Positions 23,987 to 32,125 of a stretch of DNA of 64,000 nt are shown here, piece by piece. This stretch comes from JBDOQU01 sp039839375 (GTDB taxonomy: Bacteria > Pseudomonadota > Alphaproteobacteria > DSM-16000 > Inquilinaceae): NCBI RefSeq assembly GCF_039839375.1, contig NZ_JBDOQU010000002.1:1-64000 (forward strand), given 5' to 3'. A program made the position numbers and the translations under genes. Below the pieces are notes generated by a model. It was not told the origin of the DNA. It worked only from the letters and a program-made list of their open reading frames with translations, and ran no database searches. Each line of letters begins with the position of its first letter. The stretch's first letter is position 1.

Positions 23987-24877
23987 TCAGCGATGCTTCC
24001 TCACATGGTCGATGAGCGCGCGCAGCTTCGGCGCAAGGTTCCGGCGGTCCGGGAAATACAGGAAGAAGCCGGGGAACGGCGGCAGGTAATCCTCCAGCAA
24101 CGGCGCCAGCTCGCCGCGCTCAATATAGGGCCGGAACGTCTCTTCCATTCCGAAGGTGACGCCTCCGCCTGAGCAGGCGATGCGGATCATCAGCCACATG
24201 TCGTTCGTCGCCACCTGCGGGTTCACCGCGACGTCGAATGCCCGGCCGTCCTCCTCGAATTCCCAGCGATAGGGGACGACGCCCGGAGCCGGCCGCCAGC
24301 CGATACATCGATGGCCGATCAGATCCCGCGGATGCGCGGGCGCACCATGGCGCTCGATATAGCTTGGCGCGGCGACGGCTAGCTGCCGCTGATCTCCGGA
24401 TACCGGAATCGCGATCATGTCCTGCTCGATCACCTCGCCCAGACGCACCCCGGCATCGTACCGCTCCGCGACAATGTCGAACTCCTCATCGGTGATGGTG
24501 ATGTCGAGTTCGACGGCCGGATGGGCGTCGATGAACGAGGCCAGCAACTCTCCCGAAATGAAGCGCTCGGCGATGGAGGAGACGGCGAGGCGCAGGAGCC
24601 CGCTCGGCGGGCCTGCGAAATCGCCGGTCGCCGCCACCGCCGCATTCAGTTCGATCATGGCCGGTCGGACGCCGGCATAGAATTGTTGTCCGGCTTCGGT
24701 CAGGCTGACGCTGCGCGTCGTGCGGTTGACGAGCGCGATCCCCAGCCGGTTCTCGAGGCGACGCATTCCCTGGCTGACCGCCGAGCGGGTCACGCCCAGC
24801 CGGTCGGCCGCCGCCCGGAAGCTTTTCGCCTCGGCGACGGCGACGAACAGCTCGATGGTATTCAGATCGACAGCCAT
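23987..24877 (-). CDS. LysR-family transcriptional regulator
   Basis: 296 residues. The N-terminal helix-turn-helix has the standard FVAVAEAKSFRAAADRLGVTRSAVSQGMRRLENRLG, followed by the LysR substrate-binding domain with the DAGVRLGE segment of the aldehyde/oxidoreductase-associated subgroup. It is divergent from the SDR gene, its likely target. It converges on the flavoprotein gene with only 6 bases between. Confidence 0.9.
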   Translation of the reverse strand: MAVDLNTIELFVAVAEAKSFRAAADRLGVTRSAVSQGMRRLENRLGIALVNRTTRSVSLTEAGQQFYAGVRPAMIELNAAVAATGDFAGPPSGLLRLAVSSIAERFISGELLASFIDAHPAVELDITITDEEFDIVAERYDAGVRLGEVIEQDMIAIPVSGDQRQLAVAAPSYIERHGAPAHPRDLIGHRCIGWRPAPGVVPYRWEFEEDGRAFDVAVNPQVATNDMWLMIRIACSGGGVTFGMEETFRPYIERGELAPLLEDYLPPFPGFFLYFPDRRNLAPKLRALIDHVRKHR

Positions 24878-24998
24878 TGGTTAGTGCTGCTTACCACCGC
24901 ATGCATCAATCGGCAAATCGTTGTGATCAAACGCCGATCTTAGGTGTTTAGCGTTCGGAAGCCTCTGAACGCCTCACATCATCAAAGGGACGATAGAA
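24878..24998. promoter_or_regulatory. Divergent LysR / SDR promoter region
   Basis: A 121-base gap with the two starts facing away from each other, more AT-rich than its neighbours. By LysR convention it should hold a T-N11-A site, but I cannot single one out with confidence. AAAGGGACG precedes the SDR start. Confidence 0.35.
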
Positions 24999-25727
24999 AT
25001 GACCATCGACAAGGTTGTTCTTGTTACCGGCGCCTCCAGCGGCATCGGCGCCGGCATTGCTCGGGAACTTGCCGCCGGCGGCGCCAAGCTCATGCTGGGC
25101 GCGCGCCGTACGGACCGGCTCGAGGCGCTGGCCGGGGAGATCGCGGCTGAGGGCGGTGCTGTGCTGACCCGCCGCCTGGACGTCACAAACCGGACCGATG
25201 TCTCGGCGTTCGCCGAGGCGGCCCAGGCGGAATGGGGTCGGGTCGACGTCATCGTGAACAACGCCGGAATCATGCCGCTTTCGCCCATGGCGTCCCTGAA
25301 GGTCGACGAATGGGACCGGATGGTGGATGTAAACGTCAAGGGCGTACTGCACGGGATCGCGGCCGTGCTTCCCGGAATGCTCGCGCAGGGCTCCGGGCAC
25401 GTCATCAACATCGCTTCGGTGGACGCGCTGACCGTCTCTCCCACGGCCGCCGTCTACTGTGCGACGAAATACGCCGTGCGGGCGATCTCCGACGGTCTCC
25501 GGCAGGAGAACGATCACCTGCGGGTGACGTGCATTCATCCGGGCGTGGTGGAGAGCGAGCTTGCCGACACCATCACGGACGAGTCCGCGGCCGAGGCGAT
25601 GAAGACATACCGGGCCGTCGCGCTGCAGCCCGACGCCATCGGGCGGGCCGTCCGCTACGCGATCGAACAGCCCGAGGATGTCGACGTGAACGAGATCGTC
25701 ATCCGCCCGACGCGGGCGGCGCACTGA
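24999..25727 (+). CDS. Short-chain dehydrogenase/reductase
   Basis: 242 residues, classical SDR. Cofactor loop TGASSGIG (10-17), NNAG (87-90), and catalytic S140, Y153, K157 (AAVYCATKYAV). ARRTDR after the second strand suggests NADP. It is the divergent partner of the LysR regulator, a frequent pair in reactive-aldehyde or xenobiotic response. Substrate unknown. Confidence 0.9.
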   Translation: MTIDKVVLVTGASSGIGAGIARELAAGGAKLMLGARRTDRLEALAGEIAAEGGAVLTRRLDVTNRTDVSAFAEAAQAEWGRVDVIVNNAGIMPLSPMASLKVDEWDRMVDVNVKGVLHGIAAVLPGMLAQGSGHVINIASVDALTVSPTAAVYCATKYAVRAISDGLRQENDHLRVTCIHPGVVESELADTITDESAAEAMKTYRAVALQPDAIGRAVRYAIEQPEDVDVNEIVIRPTRAAH

Positions 25728-25730
25728 CGG

Positions 25731-25764
25731 GCGCCCCGCCTGCCGCGATGGAATGGCGGGGCGC
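25731..25764. terminator. Bidirectional hairpin terminator between SDR and arginase-like genes
   Basis: Perfect ten-base arms GCGCCCCGCC (25731-25740) and GGCGGGGCGC (25755-25764) around a 14-base loop, positioned between two convergent stop codons. The right arm touches the stop of the arginase-family gene. No U-tract, as often in high-GC genomes. Confidence 0.65.
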
Positions 25765-26687
25765 TAGTGGCCGAATCCTATGGGCTCGCGACACCATGGC
25801 GCAGCCGTTCCCAGGGATTCGGCCAGCATGTCGGCCAGGCCGCGACCGGCGCTGCCGTCCTCGTCAAGCTGCGGATTGTAGATGGTGACCTCCAGGCCGA
25901 CCGCCCTTCCGCTCGCCAAGGCGATCCGGAGCGCATTCCGCAATTCATCCCACGACAGACCGCCCGGCATACGGAAATCGACCGCCGGCATGATTGAATC
26001 GTCGAGGCAATCGACGTCGAGATGGATGAAGAAGCCATCCAGTTCCGGTCGCGTCAAATGGTCGACCGCCGCACGGGCGGCGCTTTCCACGCCCATGCTG
26101 CGCACATTGTCGAGGTCGTAGGCGCGAAGTTCCGGGGGCAATGGCTGGCTGCCGAATTCGGCCTGATCCTCGTGATCGCGAAAGGCGAACGCGACTGCAT
26201 CTCCGGCCCGGACCAGCGGATAGCGGCCCTCGAGGTCGGTCAGCAGGGCCGGCCCGTGCCCGGTGACGAAGGCCAGGTCCATCGACGCCCCCTCGCCGTT
26301 GGGCTCCGCGTCGGGCTGGAAGAAGTCGGCGTTGCCGTCGATGAAAAACAGGCCATAGCGGCCGCGCCGCCGCAACGCGAGCATGGAGCCCAGCACGATC
26401 GTGCAGTCGCCGCCCAGCACCACCGGGAATTCGCCTGCGTTCAACACTTCCTCTACGGCGTCAGCGAGCTTGGGCGACCACGCCGCGATGGCCTTTGCGT
26501 TCAGGATCCGGGTTTCGGAGTCTGGCGTCCGATCTTTCGGCGGCGTCGCCAACCGCCCGGCGCGGCGTGCAAGGATGCGATCCGCCAGGCGCAGCTCAAG
26601 AAGTCGATCGGGCAAGCCCTCCACGCCGTCAGTCGCCAGACCCAACGTGGAAGGTGCTTCGAGGACTGCATAGGGTCGGATCGGCAT
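25764..26687 (-). CDS. Arginase/agmatinase-family protein with altered metal ligands
   Basis: 307 residues, ureohydrolase fold. Landmarks align with arginase: GGDC (92-95) where arginase has GGDH, DGNADF (117-122) where arginase has DAHAD, and DVDCLDD (224-230), the usual D-x-D site. Two metal-ligand histidines are thus replaced by C95 and N119. GGDC occurs in a known arginase-like subgroup, but N119 is unusual to me. It may bind one metal, a different metal, or be non-catalytic. Start ATG 26685-26687 (MPIRPYAVLEAPSTLGL) fits the subgroup. It stands alone. Confidence 0.8.
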   Translation of the reverse strand: MPIRPYAVLEAPSTLGLATDGVEGLPDRLLELRLADRILARRAGRLATPPKDRTPDSETRILNAKAIAAWSPKLADAVEEVLNAGEFPVVLGGDCTIVLGSMLALRRRGRYGLFFIDGNADFFQPDAEPNGEGASMDLAFVTGHGPALLTDLEGRYPLVRAGDAVAFAFRDHEDQAEFGSQPLPPELRAYDLDNVRSMGVESAARAAVDHLTRPELDGFFIHLDVDCLDDSIMPAVDFRMPGGLSWDELRNALRIALASGRAVGLEVTIYNPQLDEDGSAGRGLADMLAESLGTAAPWCREPIGFGH

Positions 26688-26773
26688 CTACGGTTCCGGT
26701 CGCTGCGGACTGGAACGTACGCATTGTTGGAATGGTTGCTGGCAACGAAGCTGTCGGGAGCCGGCTTCTTTCT

Positions 26774-26803
26774 TTGACAGTCGATCGAAAGAAATCGTAG
26801 ATT
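26774..26803 (+). promoter_or_regulatory. Sigma-70-type promoter of the galactoside operon
   Basis: TTGACA (26774-26779), 18-base spacer, TAGATT (26798-26803). It is the best promoter match in the window and lies about 140 bases ahead of the sugar-binding-protein start, just upstream of a 20-bp palindrome. Confidence 0.55.
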
Positions 26804-26806
26804 CGG

Positions 26807-26826
26807 CAAAGTTTGCGCAACCTTTG
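26807..26826 (+). promoter_or_regulatory. LacI/GalR-type operator palindrome
   Basis: A 20-bp dyad with 18 of 20 positions symmetric: CAAAG-T-TTGCGCAA-C-CTTTG with a central CG, the style of LacI-family operators. It starts three bases after the -10 element, where repressor binding would block initiation. No LacI-family gene lies in the window, so the regulator would be elsewhere. Confidence 0.6.
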
Positions 26827-26944
26827 GAGCGGCACTCCACTCTCGGCGCTTGCGGCCGCCATGTGGCGGGGCGCCACTCCGCCGGTTATGCTTCCGGCAG
26901 ATGTCATCCGCCCAATCAATCAACTAGTCTGGGGAGGAATCAAC

Positions 26945-28198
26945 ATGGCACTATCCGTAAGGACCCTGATCCTGGCAGCGACCTCGGCGGTGATTCTCGC
27001 CGGTCCGGCGGCGGCGCAGGAGCAGCGCACGCTGACGATCAACACCGACGCGTCGGACCCGGCGCCCAAGCAGGCGTTCGAGGAACTCGTCGCGGCGTTC
27101 GAGGCCGAATATCCGGAAATCGACGTCGTCGTGAACACGTTCGACCATGAAGGCTACAAGACGCAGATCCGCAACTTCCTGACGGCGGAGGCGCCGGACC
27201 TGGCGAACTGGTACGCCGGCAACCGCATGAGGCCGTATGTCGAGGCCGGGCTGTTCGAGCCGGTCGACGATGTCTGGGAGGAAAACAATCTGGAGGAGCA
27301 GCTTGCCTCCGCAGCGTCGGCCATGACCATGAACGGCCACAAATGGGGCGTGCCCTATACCTACTACCAATGGGGCCTATATACCCGCTCCGACGTGCTG
27401 GCCGAACACGGAATCGAAGAGATCGCGACCTTCGACGACCTCATCGGCGCCTGCGAAACGCTGCGCGCGGCCGGCCTGACGCCGATCGCGCTGGGATCGA
27501 AGGCGCTGTGGCCGGTTGCCGGGTGGTTCGACTATCTGAACCTGCGAACCAACGGCTACGATTTCCACATGCAGCTCACCTCCGGGGAGATTCCGTTCAC
27601 CGACGAGCGCGTGCGCGCCACCTTCGAAAACTGGCAGCGGATGCTCGACGCGGAATGCTTCATGGAGAACCATGCCGCCGTCGATTGGCAGCAGACCATC
27701 CCGAACTTCGTGAATGGCGAGGCGCCGATCATGCTGATGGGCAATTTCGCCGTCGCGCCCATGCTTGAGGGCGGGCTGACGCCGGAACAGATCGAATTCG
27801 TGCAGTTCCCGGTCATCAATGAGGAGGTCGGCATGGCCGAGGACGCGCCGACCGACACGATGCACATCCCGGCCAATGCCGACAACAAGGAGGACGCCAA
27901 GACCTTTCTCGCCTTCCTTGCCCGTCCGGACGTGCAGTCGCAGATGAACGCCACGCTCGGCCAGCTTCCGATCAACAACCAGTCCGATGTGCCGGAAGAC
28001 AAGTTCCTGGCCGCCGGCTTCGAGATGCTGTCCAACACCGAAGATCTGGCCCAGTTCTACGATCGCGACACCCGCGCCGAGATGGCCAAGGCGGGCATGG
28101 AGGGCTTCCAGCAGTTCCTGGTGCAGCCCGAGATGCTGGACCAGATCCTGGAGCGGCTCGAGCAGCAGCGCCAGCGCATCTACGCCGCCGAGGAGTAG
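26945..28198 (+). CDS. Sugar ABC transporter substrate-binding protein (family 1)
   Basis: 417 residues. The signal peptide ends near PAAA|Q. Family 1 features include FEELVAAFEAEYPEIDVVV, the WGVPYTYYQWGLYTRSD region (lined with aromatics typical of sugar receptors) and LMGNFAVAPML. ATG 26945 follows GGGGAGG; an open frame upstream has no signal. It is the first gene of an operon with two permeases and two galactosidases, so the ligand is probably an alpha/beta-galactoside. Confidence 0.9.
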   Translation: MALSVRTLILAATSAVILAGPAAAQEQRTLTINTDASDPAPKQAFEELVAAFEAEYPEIDVVVNTFDHEGYKTQIRNFLTAEAPDLANWYAGNRMRPYVEAGLFEPVDDVWEENNLEEQLASAASAMTMNGHKWGVPYTYYQWGLYTRSDVLAEHGIEEIATFDDLIGACETLRAAGLTPIALGSKALWPVAGWFDYLNLRTNGYDFHMQLTSGEIPFTDERVRATFENWQRMLDAECFMENHAAVDWQQTIPNFVNGEAPIMLMGNFAVAPMLEGGLTPEQIEFVQFPVINEEVGMAEDAPTDTMHIPANADNKEDAKTFLAFLARPDVQSQMNATLGQLPINNQSDVPEDKFLAAGFEMLSNTEDLAQFYDRDTRAEMAKAGMEGFQQFLVQPEMLDQILERLEQQRQRIYAAEE

Positions 28199-28205
28199 GC
28201 GGCGA

Positions 28206-28234
28206 GGGAGCGGACGGCCACACCGCCCGCTCCC
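28206..28234 (+). terminator. Intercistronic hairpin after the sugar-binding-protein gene
   Basis: GGGAGCGG (28206-28213) pairs with CCGCTCCC (28227-28234) eight bases after the stop codon. Like those after the dipeptide, TRAP and rhamnose receptors, it separates the receptor gene from the membrane-subunit genes. Confidence 0.55.
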
Positions 28235-28281
28235 TACCATGCCGTCTTCCTGTTGCCGTCACGGGCGAAAAGGAGATTTCC

Positions 28282-28299
28282 ATGAAGGGCATGGCGTGA
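28282..28299 (+). CDS. Possible five-codon leader ORF (MKGMA) coupled to the permease
   Basis: ATG 28282 has an AAGGAG ribosome site at good spacing, runs five codons and stops at TGA 28297-28299, overlapping the GTG start of the permease (GTGA). The strong ribosome site thus serves the mini-ORF rather than the permease, which suggests translational coupling by reinitiation. It could instead mark an ancestral permease start lost by frameshift. Confidence 0.35.
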   Translation: MKGMA

Positions 28300-29219
28300 C
28301 GGCGACGACCGGAAGGCCGCCGGCGAGACCATCAGCGACGTTCTGGGCGCGCAACCAGCGCCGGCTTGCACCATGGCTGTTCCTGGCGCCCGGCGCCTTC
28401 ATGTTCGCCGTCTACGTCGTCGCCCCGATCTTCGAATCCATCTGGATCAGCTTCCTGGACTGGGACGGGCTGGGCGAGGCGCGCTGGATCGGCATCGGCA
28501 ATTATGTGGAACTGAGCAGCGACCCGGCGTTTTATACCTCGCTCTACAACAACGTGCTCTGGCTGGTCCTCTACATGCTGGCGGTGCCCGCCGGCCTGTT
28601 CATCGCGCTGTTCCTCAACCAGACGGTGACGGGGATAAGGCTCTATAAGTCGTTGTTCTTCTTTCCCTTCGTCATCAGCCAGGTCGTCGTCGGGCTGATC
28701 TTCTCCTGGTTCTACGCGCCGGGATTCGGGCCGCTTTTCCTGTTCTTCGAATGGCTGACCGGCGAGGGCGTGGCGGTGCTGGCCGAGCCCGACTACGTGA
28801 CCTTCGGCATCATCGCCGCCGGCCTCTGGCCCCAGATCGCCTACTGCATGATCCTTTATCTCACCGGCCTGAACAACGTCGCGGCCGACCAGGTCGAGGC
28901 GGCGCGGATCGACGGGGCCAAGGGATGGCGGATGCTCTGGTACGTGATCCTGCCGCAATTGCGGCCGGCCACCTTCATCGCAATCGTCGTCACCGTCATC
29001 GGCGCGCTCCGCTCCTTCGACCTCGTCTCCATCATGACCGATGGCGGGCCGTTCGGGTCCAGCCGCGTGCTTTCCTATTACATGTATGAGCAGGCGCTCT
29101 CCGAATACGGTTTCCGGATGGGCTATGGCGCGGCGATCGCCGTCGTCCTGTTCGCCATCATGATGGTCTTCATCACCGGCTTCATCTGGCGGATGCTGCG
29201 CAACGAGCGGGGGGCCTGA
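28296..29219 (+). CDS. Sugar ABC transporter permease (MalF/UgpA-like)
   Basis: 307 residues, about six membrane helices starting at PWLFLAPGAFMFAVYVVAPIF. The EAARIDGAKGWRMLWYVILPQLRP coupling loop is present, as is the DLVSIMTDGGPFGSSRVL region. Start GTG 28296 is the only start before the first helix that agrees with codon phase; see the overlapping mini-ORF. It forms the inner-membrane channel with the next gene, 3 bases downstream. Confidence 0.88.
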   Translation: MTATTGRPPARPSATFWARNQRRLAPWLFLAPGAFMFAVYVVAPIFESIWISFLDWDGLGEARWIGIGNYVELSSDPAFYTSLYNNVLWLVLYMLAVPAGLFIALFLNQTVTGIRLYKSLFFFPFVISQVVVGLIFSWFYAPGFGPLFLFFEWLTGEGVAVLAEPDYVTFGIIAAGLWPQIAYCMILYLTGLNNVAADQVEAARIDGAKGWRMLWYVILPQLRPATFIAIVVTVIGALRSFDLVSIMTDGGPFGSSRVLSYYMYEQALSEYGFRMGYGAAIAVVLFAIMMVFITGFIWRMLRNERGA

Positions 29220-29222
29220 GCG

Positions 29223-30068
29223 ATGTTCCCCAAACCGGTCGAGAAAGCCTCCCCCGCGATCCGCATCGGCTATCAGATCGCCCTGCCCGCAGCCTTGATC
29301 CTGTGGCTGCTGCCGCTGATCGGCGTCGCCATCACCTCGGTGCGACCGGCCAGCGATCTCGCCTCGGGCAACTATTTCGGCGTGCCGTCCTACTTCGCCT
29401 TCGAGAACTATGTGACGATCTTTCAGGAGTCGCCCATCGGGCAGTACATACTGAACTCCTTCAAGGTCACGATCCCCACCGTCATCGGCACCCTGGCGCT
29501 GTCCTGCATGACCGGCTTCGCGCTGGCCGTCTATGGTTTCCGCCTCAATCTCACCGTCTTCTTCATATTCGTGGCCGGCAATTTCGTGCCGTTCCAGATC
29601 CTGATGGTGCCGGTGCGGGACCTGACGCTGCAGCTCGGCCTCTATGACACCGCGCTTGGGCTGATCCTGTTCCACATCGCCTTCCAGACGGGATTCTGCA
29701 CGCTGTTCATGCGCAACTTCATCAAGGCGCTGCCCTACGAGCTGATCGAAGCGGCGCGGGTCGAGGGGGTGACCGAGATCAAAATTTTCTGGCATATCGT
29801 GCTGCCGCTGATGCGCCCGGCGATCGCGGCGCTGTCGGTCCTCATATTCACCTTCATCTGGAACGACTATTTCTGGGCGACCGTGCTGGCCCAGAGCGAC
29901 ACGACCCAGCCGGTGACGGCGGGCATCTACTCGCTGAACGGCCAATGGGTGGCCGCCTGGCATCTGGTCACGGCCGGCTCCATCGTCGCGGCGCTGCCGC
30001 CGGTTCTGATGTTCTTCCTGATGCAGCGCCACTTCATCGCCGGCCTGACGCTCGGAGCAGTGAAATAA
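29223..30068 (+). CDS. Sugar ABC transporter permease (MalG/UgpE-like)
   Basis: 281 residues, six membrane helices. The coupling loop EAARVEGVTEIKIFWHIVLPLMRP and the family IFTFIWNDYFW segment are visible. It partners the preceding permease. Its TAA stop overlaps the ATG of the alpha-galactosidase gene (TAATG). No ATPase gene is in the operon, so a shared MsmK/UgpC-type ATPase must be supplied from elsewhere. Confidence 0.92.
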   Translation: MFPKPVEKASPAIRIGYQIALPAALILWLLPLIGVAITSVRPASDLASGNYFGVPSYFAFENYVTIFQESPIGQYILNSFKVTIPTVIGTLALSCMTGFALAVYGFRLNLTVFFIFVAGNFVPFQILMVPVRDLTLQLGLYDTALGLILFHIAFQTGFCTLFMRNFIKALPYELIEAARVEGVTEIKIFWHIVLPLMRPAIAALSVLIFTFIWNDYFWATVLAQSDTTQPVTAGIYSLNGQWVAAWHLVTAGSIVAALPPVLMFFLMQRHFIAGLTLGAVK

Positions 30069-32125
30069 TGCAGACTTGGCGTCTGGACTGCCCGGCGTTC
30101 ACCCTGCTGCTCGCCTCGCCGGAAGGCGGCGTCCCCGAAGCGATCTATTGGGGACCGCCGCTGCCCGCCGGGGAGGATGCGGACGACCTCGTCGCGGCGT
30201 CCCGGATGGACATCGCCCGTGGCATGCTGGACCGACTGCCGCCGCTCTCGCTCTGCCCGGAAGCGCGCAACAGCTTCCCCGGCATCCCCGGCTTCGAGAT
30301 CGAGGGGCCGGAGGGCCCCGCCTATCCGAAGCTGGAGCTGCGCGATGTCGAGGCGACGAACGACCGGCTCCGCTTCGACTGTTCGGACCCCACCGGCGGC
30401 TTCGTCTGGCGGGCCGAACTGACCATCCATCCCGAAGCCGACATGCTGGAAATGACGGCCGAGTTCGCGGTTCCGGACGACCATCGAATCCTCTGGCTCT
30501 CCGCCCCGATCCTTCCCGCATCGCAGGCCGCCGTCGAGACAATCGATTTCGGCGGGCGCTGGTGCGGGGAGTTCCAGTCCCAGAGGCTTCCCTGGAAGCA
30601 GGGCGCGCGGCTGCGCGACAATCCGACCGGCCGCAGCGACCATGCGCATTTCCCCGCCCTGCTGACGCATGAAGCGGGGACCAGCAACACCAGCGGCCAT
30701 GTCCAGGCATGGCATTACGGCTTCTCCGGCGGTCACCGGATGATCGCTGAGGAGTTGCCCGACGGAAGGCGCCAAATCCAGTTCGGCCATCGCCGCAGCG
30801 CCAGGACCGCGCCGCTCTACGCCACCTTCTCCACGGAAGGCTTCAACGGCGTCGCCGACGCCTTCCACCGCCATGCGCGGCGGATCATCGTCAGCTTCCC
30901 CGACCCGAAGCGCCCGCGCCCGGTCCATTACAATTGCTGGGAGGCCGTCTATTTCCGCCACTCGCTCGATGAGTTGAAGGAGATCGCCGGCCTCGCCGCC
31001 GATATCGGGGCGGAGCGCTTCGTCCTCGACGATGGCTGGTTCAAGGGCCGCGATAACGACAGGACGAGCCTCGGCGACTGGGAGGTCGACAGGGCGAAAT
31101 GGCCGGGCGGGCTGACGCCCCTGATCGACCATGTGGCGTCGCTCGACATGAGTTTCGGCCTCTGGATGGAGCCGGAGATGGTGAGCCGGGACAGCGACCT
31201 TTATCGCACCCATCCGGATTGGGTTCTGGGACCCGACGACCAGATCCCAGGCCGCTGCCAATACGTCCTGGACATCGCCCGCCCTGATGTCCGCGACCAT
31301 CTTTTCACCCGCATCTCCGCCCTGCTGGCCGAAAACGCGATCGACTATGTGAAATGGGACCACAACCGGATCCTGCCGCTGCCGGACACGCGGCAGGCGG
31401 AAGGGATCTACGCGCTTCTCGACCGGCTGCGCGACGCCCATCCCGACGTCGAATTCGAAAGCTGCGCATCGGGCGGCGGGCGGATCGATTTCGGGATATT
31501 GTCCCGCACACATCGCGTCTGGCTGTCGGATTCCAACGACGCGCTGGAGCGGCTGAGGATCCAGCACGAGGCGGCGCTCTTCCTGCCGCCGGAGATCACC
31601 GGATCCCATGTCGGCCCGCGCCAATGCCATACCTCCGGCAGGGTCCTGCCCATGGGCTTCCGGGCCTGGGTGGCCGCGCAGCGGCACCTCGGCTTCGAGA
31701 TGGACCCGCGCGAACTGACCGATGCCGAGCGGGCGACGCTGAAGAAGGTGACCGGCTGGTGGAAGGACAATAGGCGCTGGACCATGTCCGGCAGGCTCCA
31801 TCGCCTCGACAGCGCCGATCCCGCGATGACTGCGGAGATGACGATCGCCGACGATGGCGGCCGCTTCGTCCTCTTCGCCGGCCAGTCGACAACGACCACC
31901 CAATCCCTGCCCCGCCCCCTGCGCCTGACCGGCCTTGAACCGGACAGGAGCTACGCGCTGCGCCTCGTCAATCCGGAGGATATCCCGGCGATGGGCCGCG
32001 GCCCCAACGCGCTCCGCGAGGGAAGGACCGTCCGGGCCTCCGGCGCCTTCCTGATGAACCACGGCGTGTCTCTGCCCGTCGGCTTCCCAGCCACCATGTT
32101 CGTGATTGAAGGCGAAGCAGCATGA
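30068..32125 (+). CDS. Alpha-galactosidase, glycoside hydrolase family 36
   Basis: 685 residues, the usual GH36 size. The catalytic nucleophile is D431 (YVKWDHNR) and the acid/base is D488 (LSDSND); the FVLDDGWFKGRD and GLWMEPEMVS segments are conserved, as is ESCASGGGR. No signal peptide, so it acts in the cytoplasm on imported oligosaccharides such as raffinose-family sugars or alpha-galactosides. ATG 30068 overlaps the permease stop and its end overlaps the GH42 gene by ATGA. Confidence 0.92.
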   Translation: MQTWRLDCPAFTLLLASPEGGVPEAIYWGPPLPAGEDADDLVAASRMDIARGMLDRLPPLSLCPEARNSFPGIPGFEIEGPEGPAYPKLELRDVEATNDRLRFDCSDPTGGFVWRAELTIHPEADMLEMTAEFAVPDDHRILWLSAPILPASQAAVETIDFGGRWCGEFQSQRLPWKQGARLRDNPTGRSDHAHFPALLTHEAGTSNTSGHVQAWHYGFSGGHRMIAEELPDGRRQIQFGHRRSARTAPLYATFSTEGFNGVADAFHRHARRIIVSFPDPKRPRPVHYNCWEAVYFRHSLDELKEIAGLAADIGAERFVLDDGWFKGRDNDRTSLGDWEVDRAKWPGGLTPLIDHVASLDMSFGLWMEPEMVSRDSDLYRTHPDWVLGPDDQIPGRCQYVLDIARPDVRDHLFTRISALLAENAIDYVKWDHNRILPLPDTRQAEGIYALLDRLRDAHPDVEFESCASGGGRIDFGILSRTHRVWLSDSNDALERLRIQHEAALFLPPEITGSHVGPRQCHTSGRVLPMGFRAWVAAQRHLGFEMDPRELTDAERATLKKVTGWWKDNRRWTMSGRLHRLDSADPAMTAEMTIADDGGRFVLFAGQSTTTTQSLPRPLRLTGLEPDRSYALRLVNPEDIPAMGRGPNALREGRTVRASGAFLMNHGVSLPVGFPATMFVIEGEAA

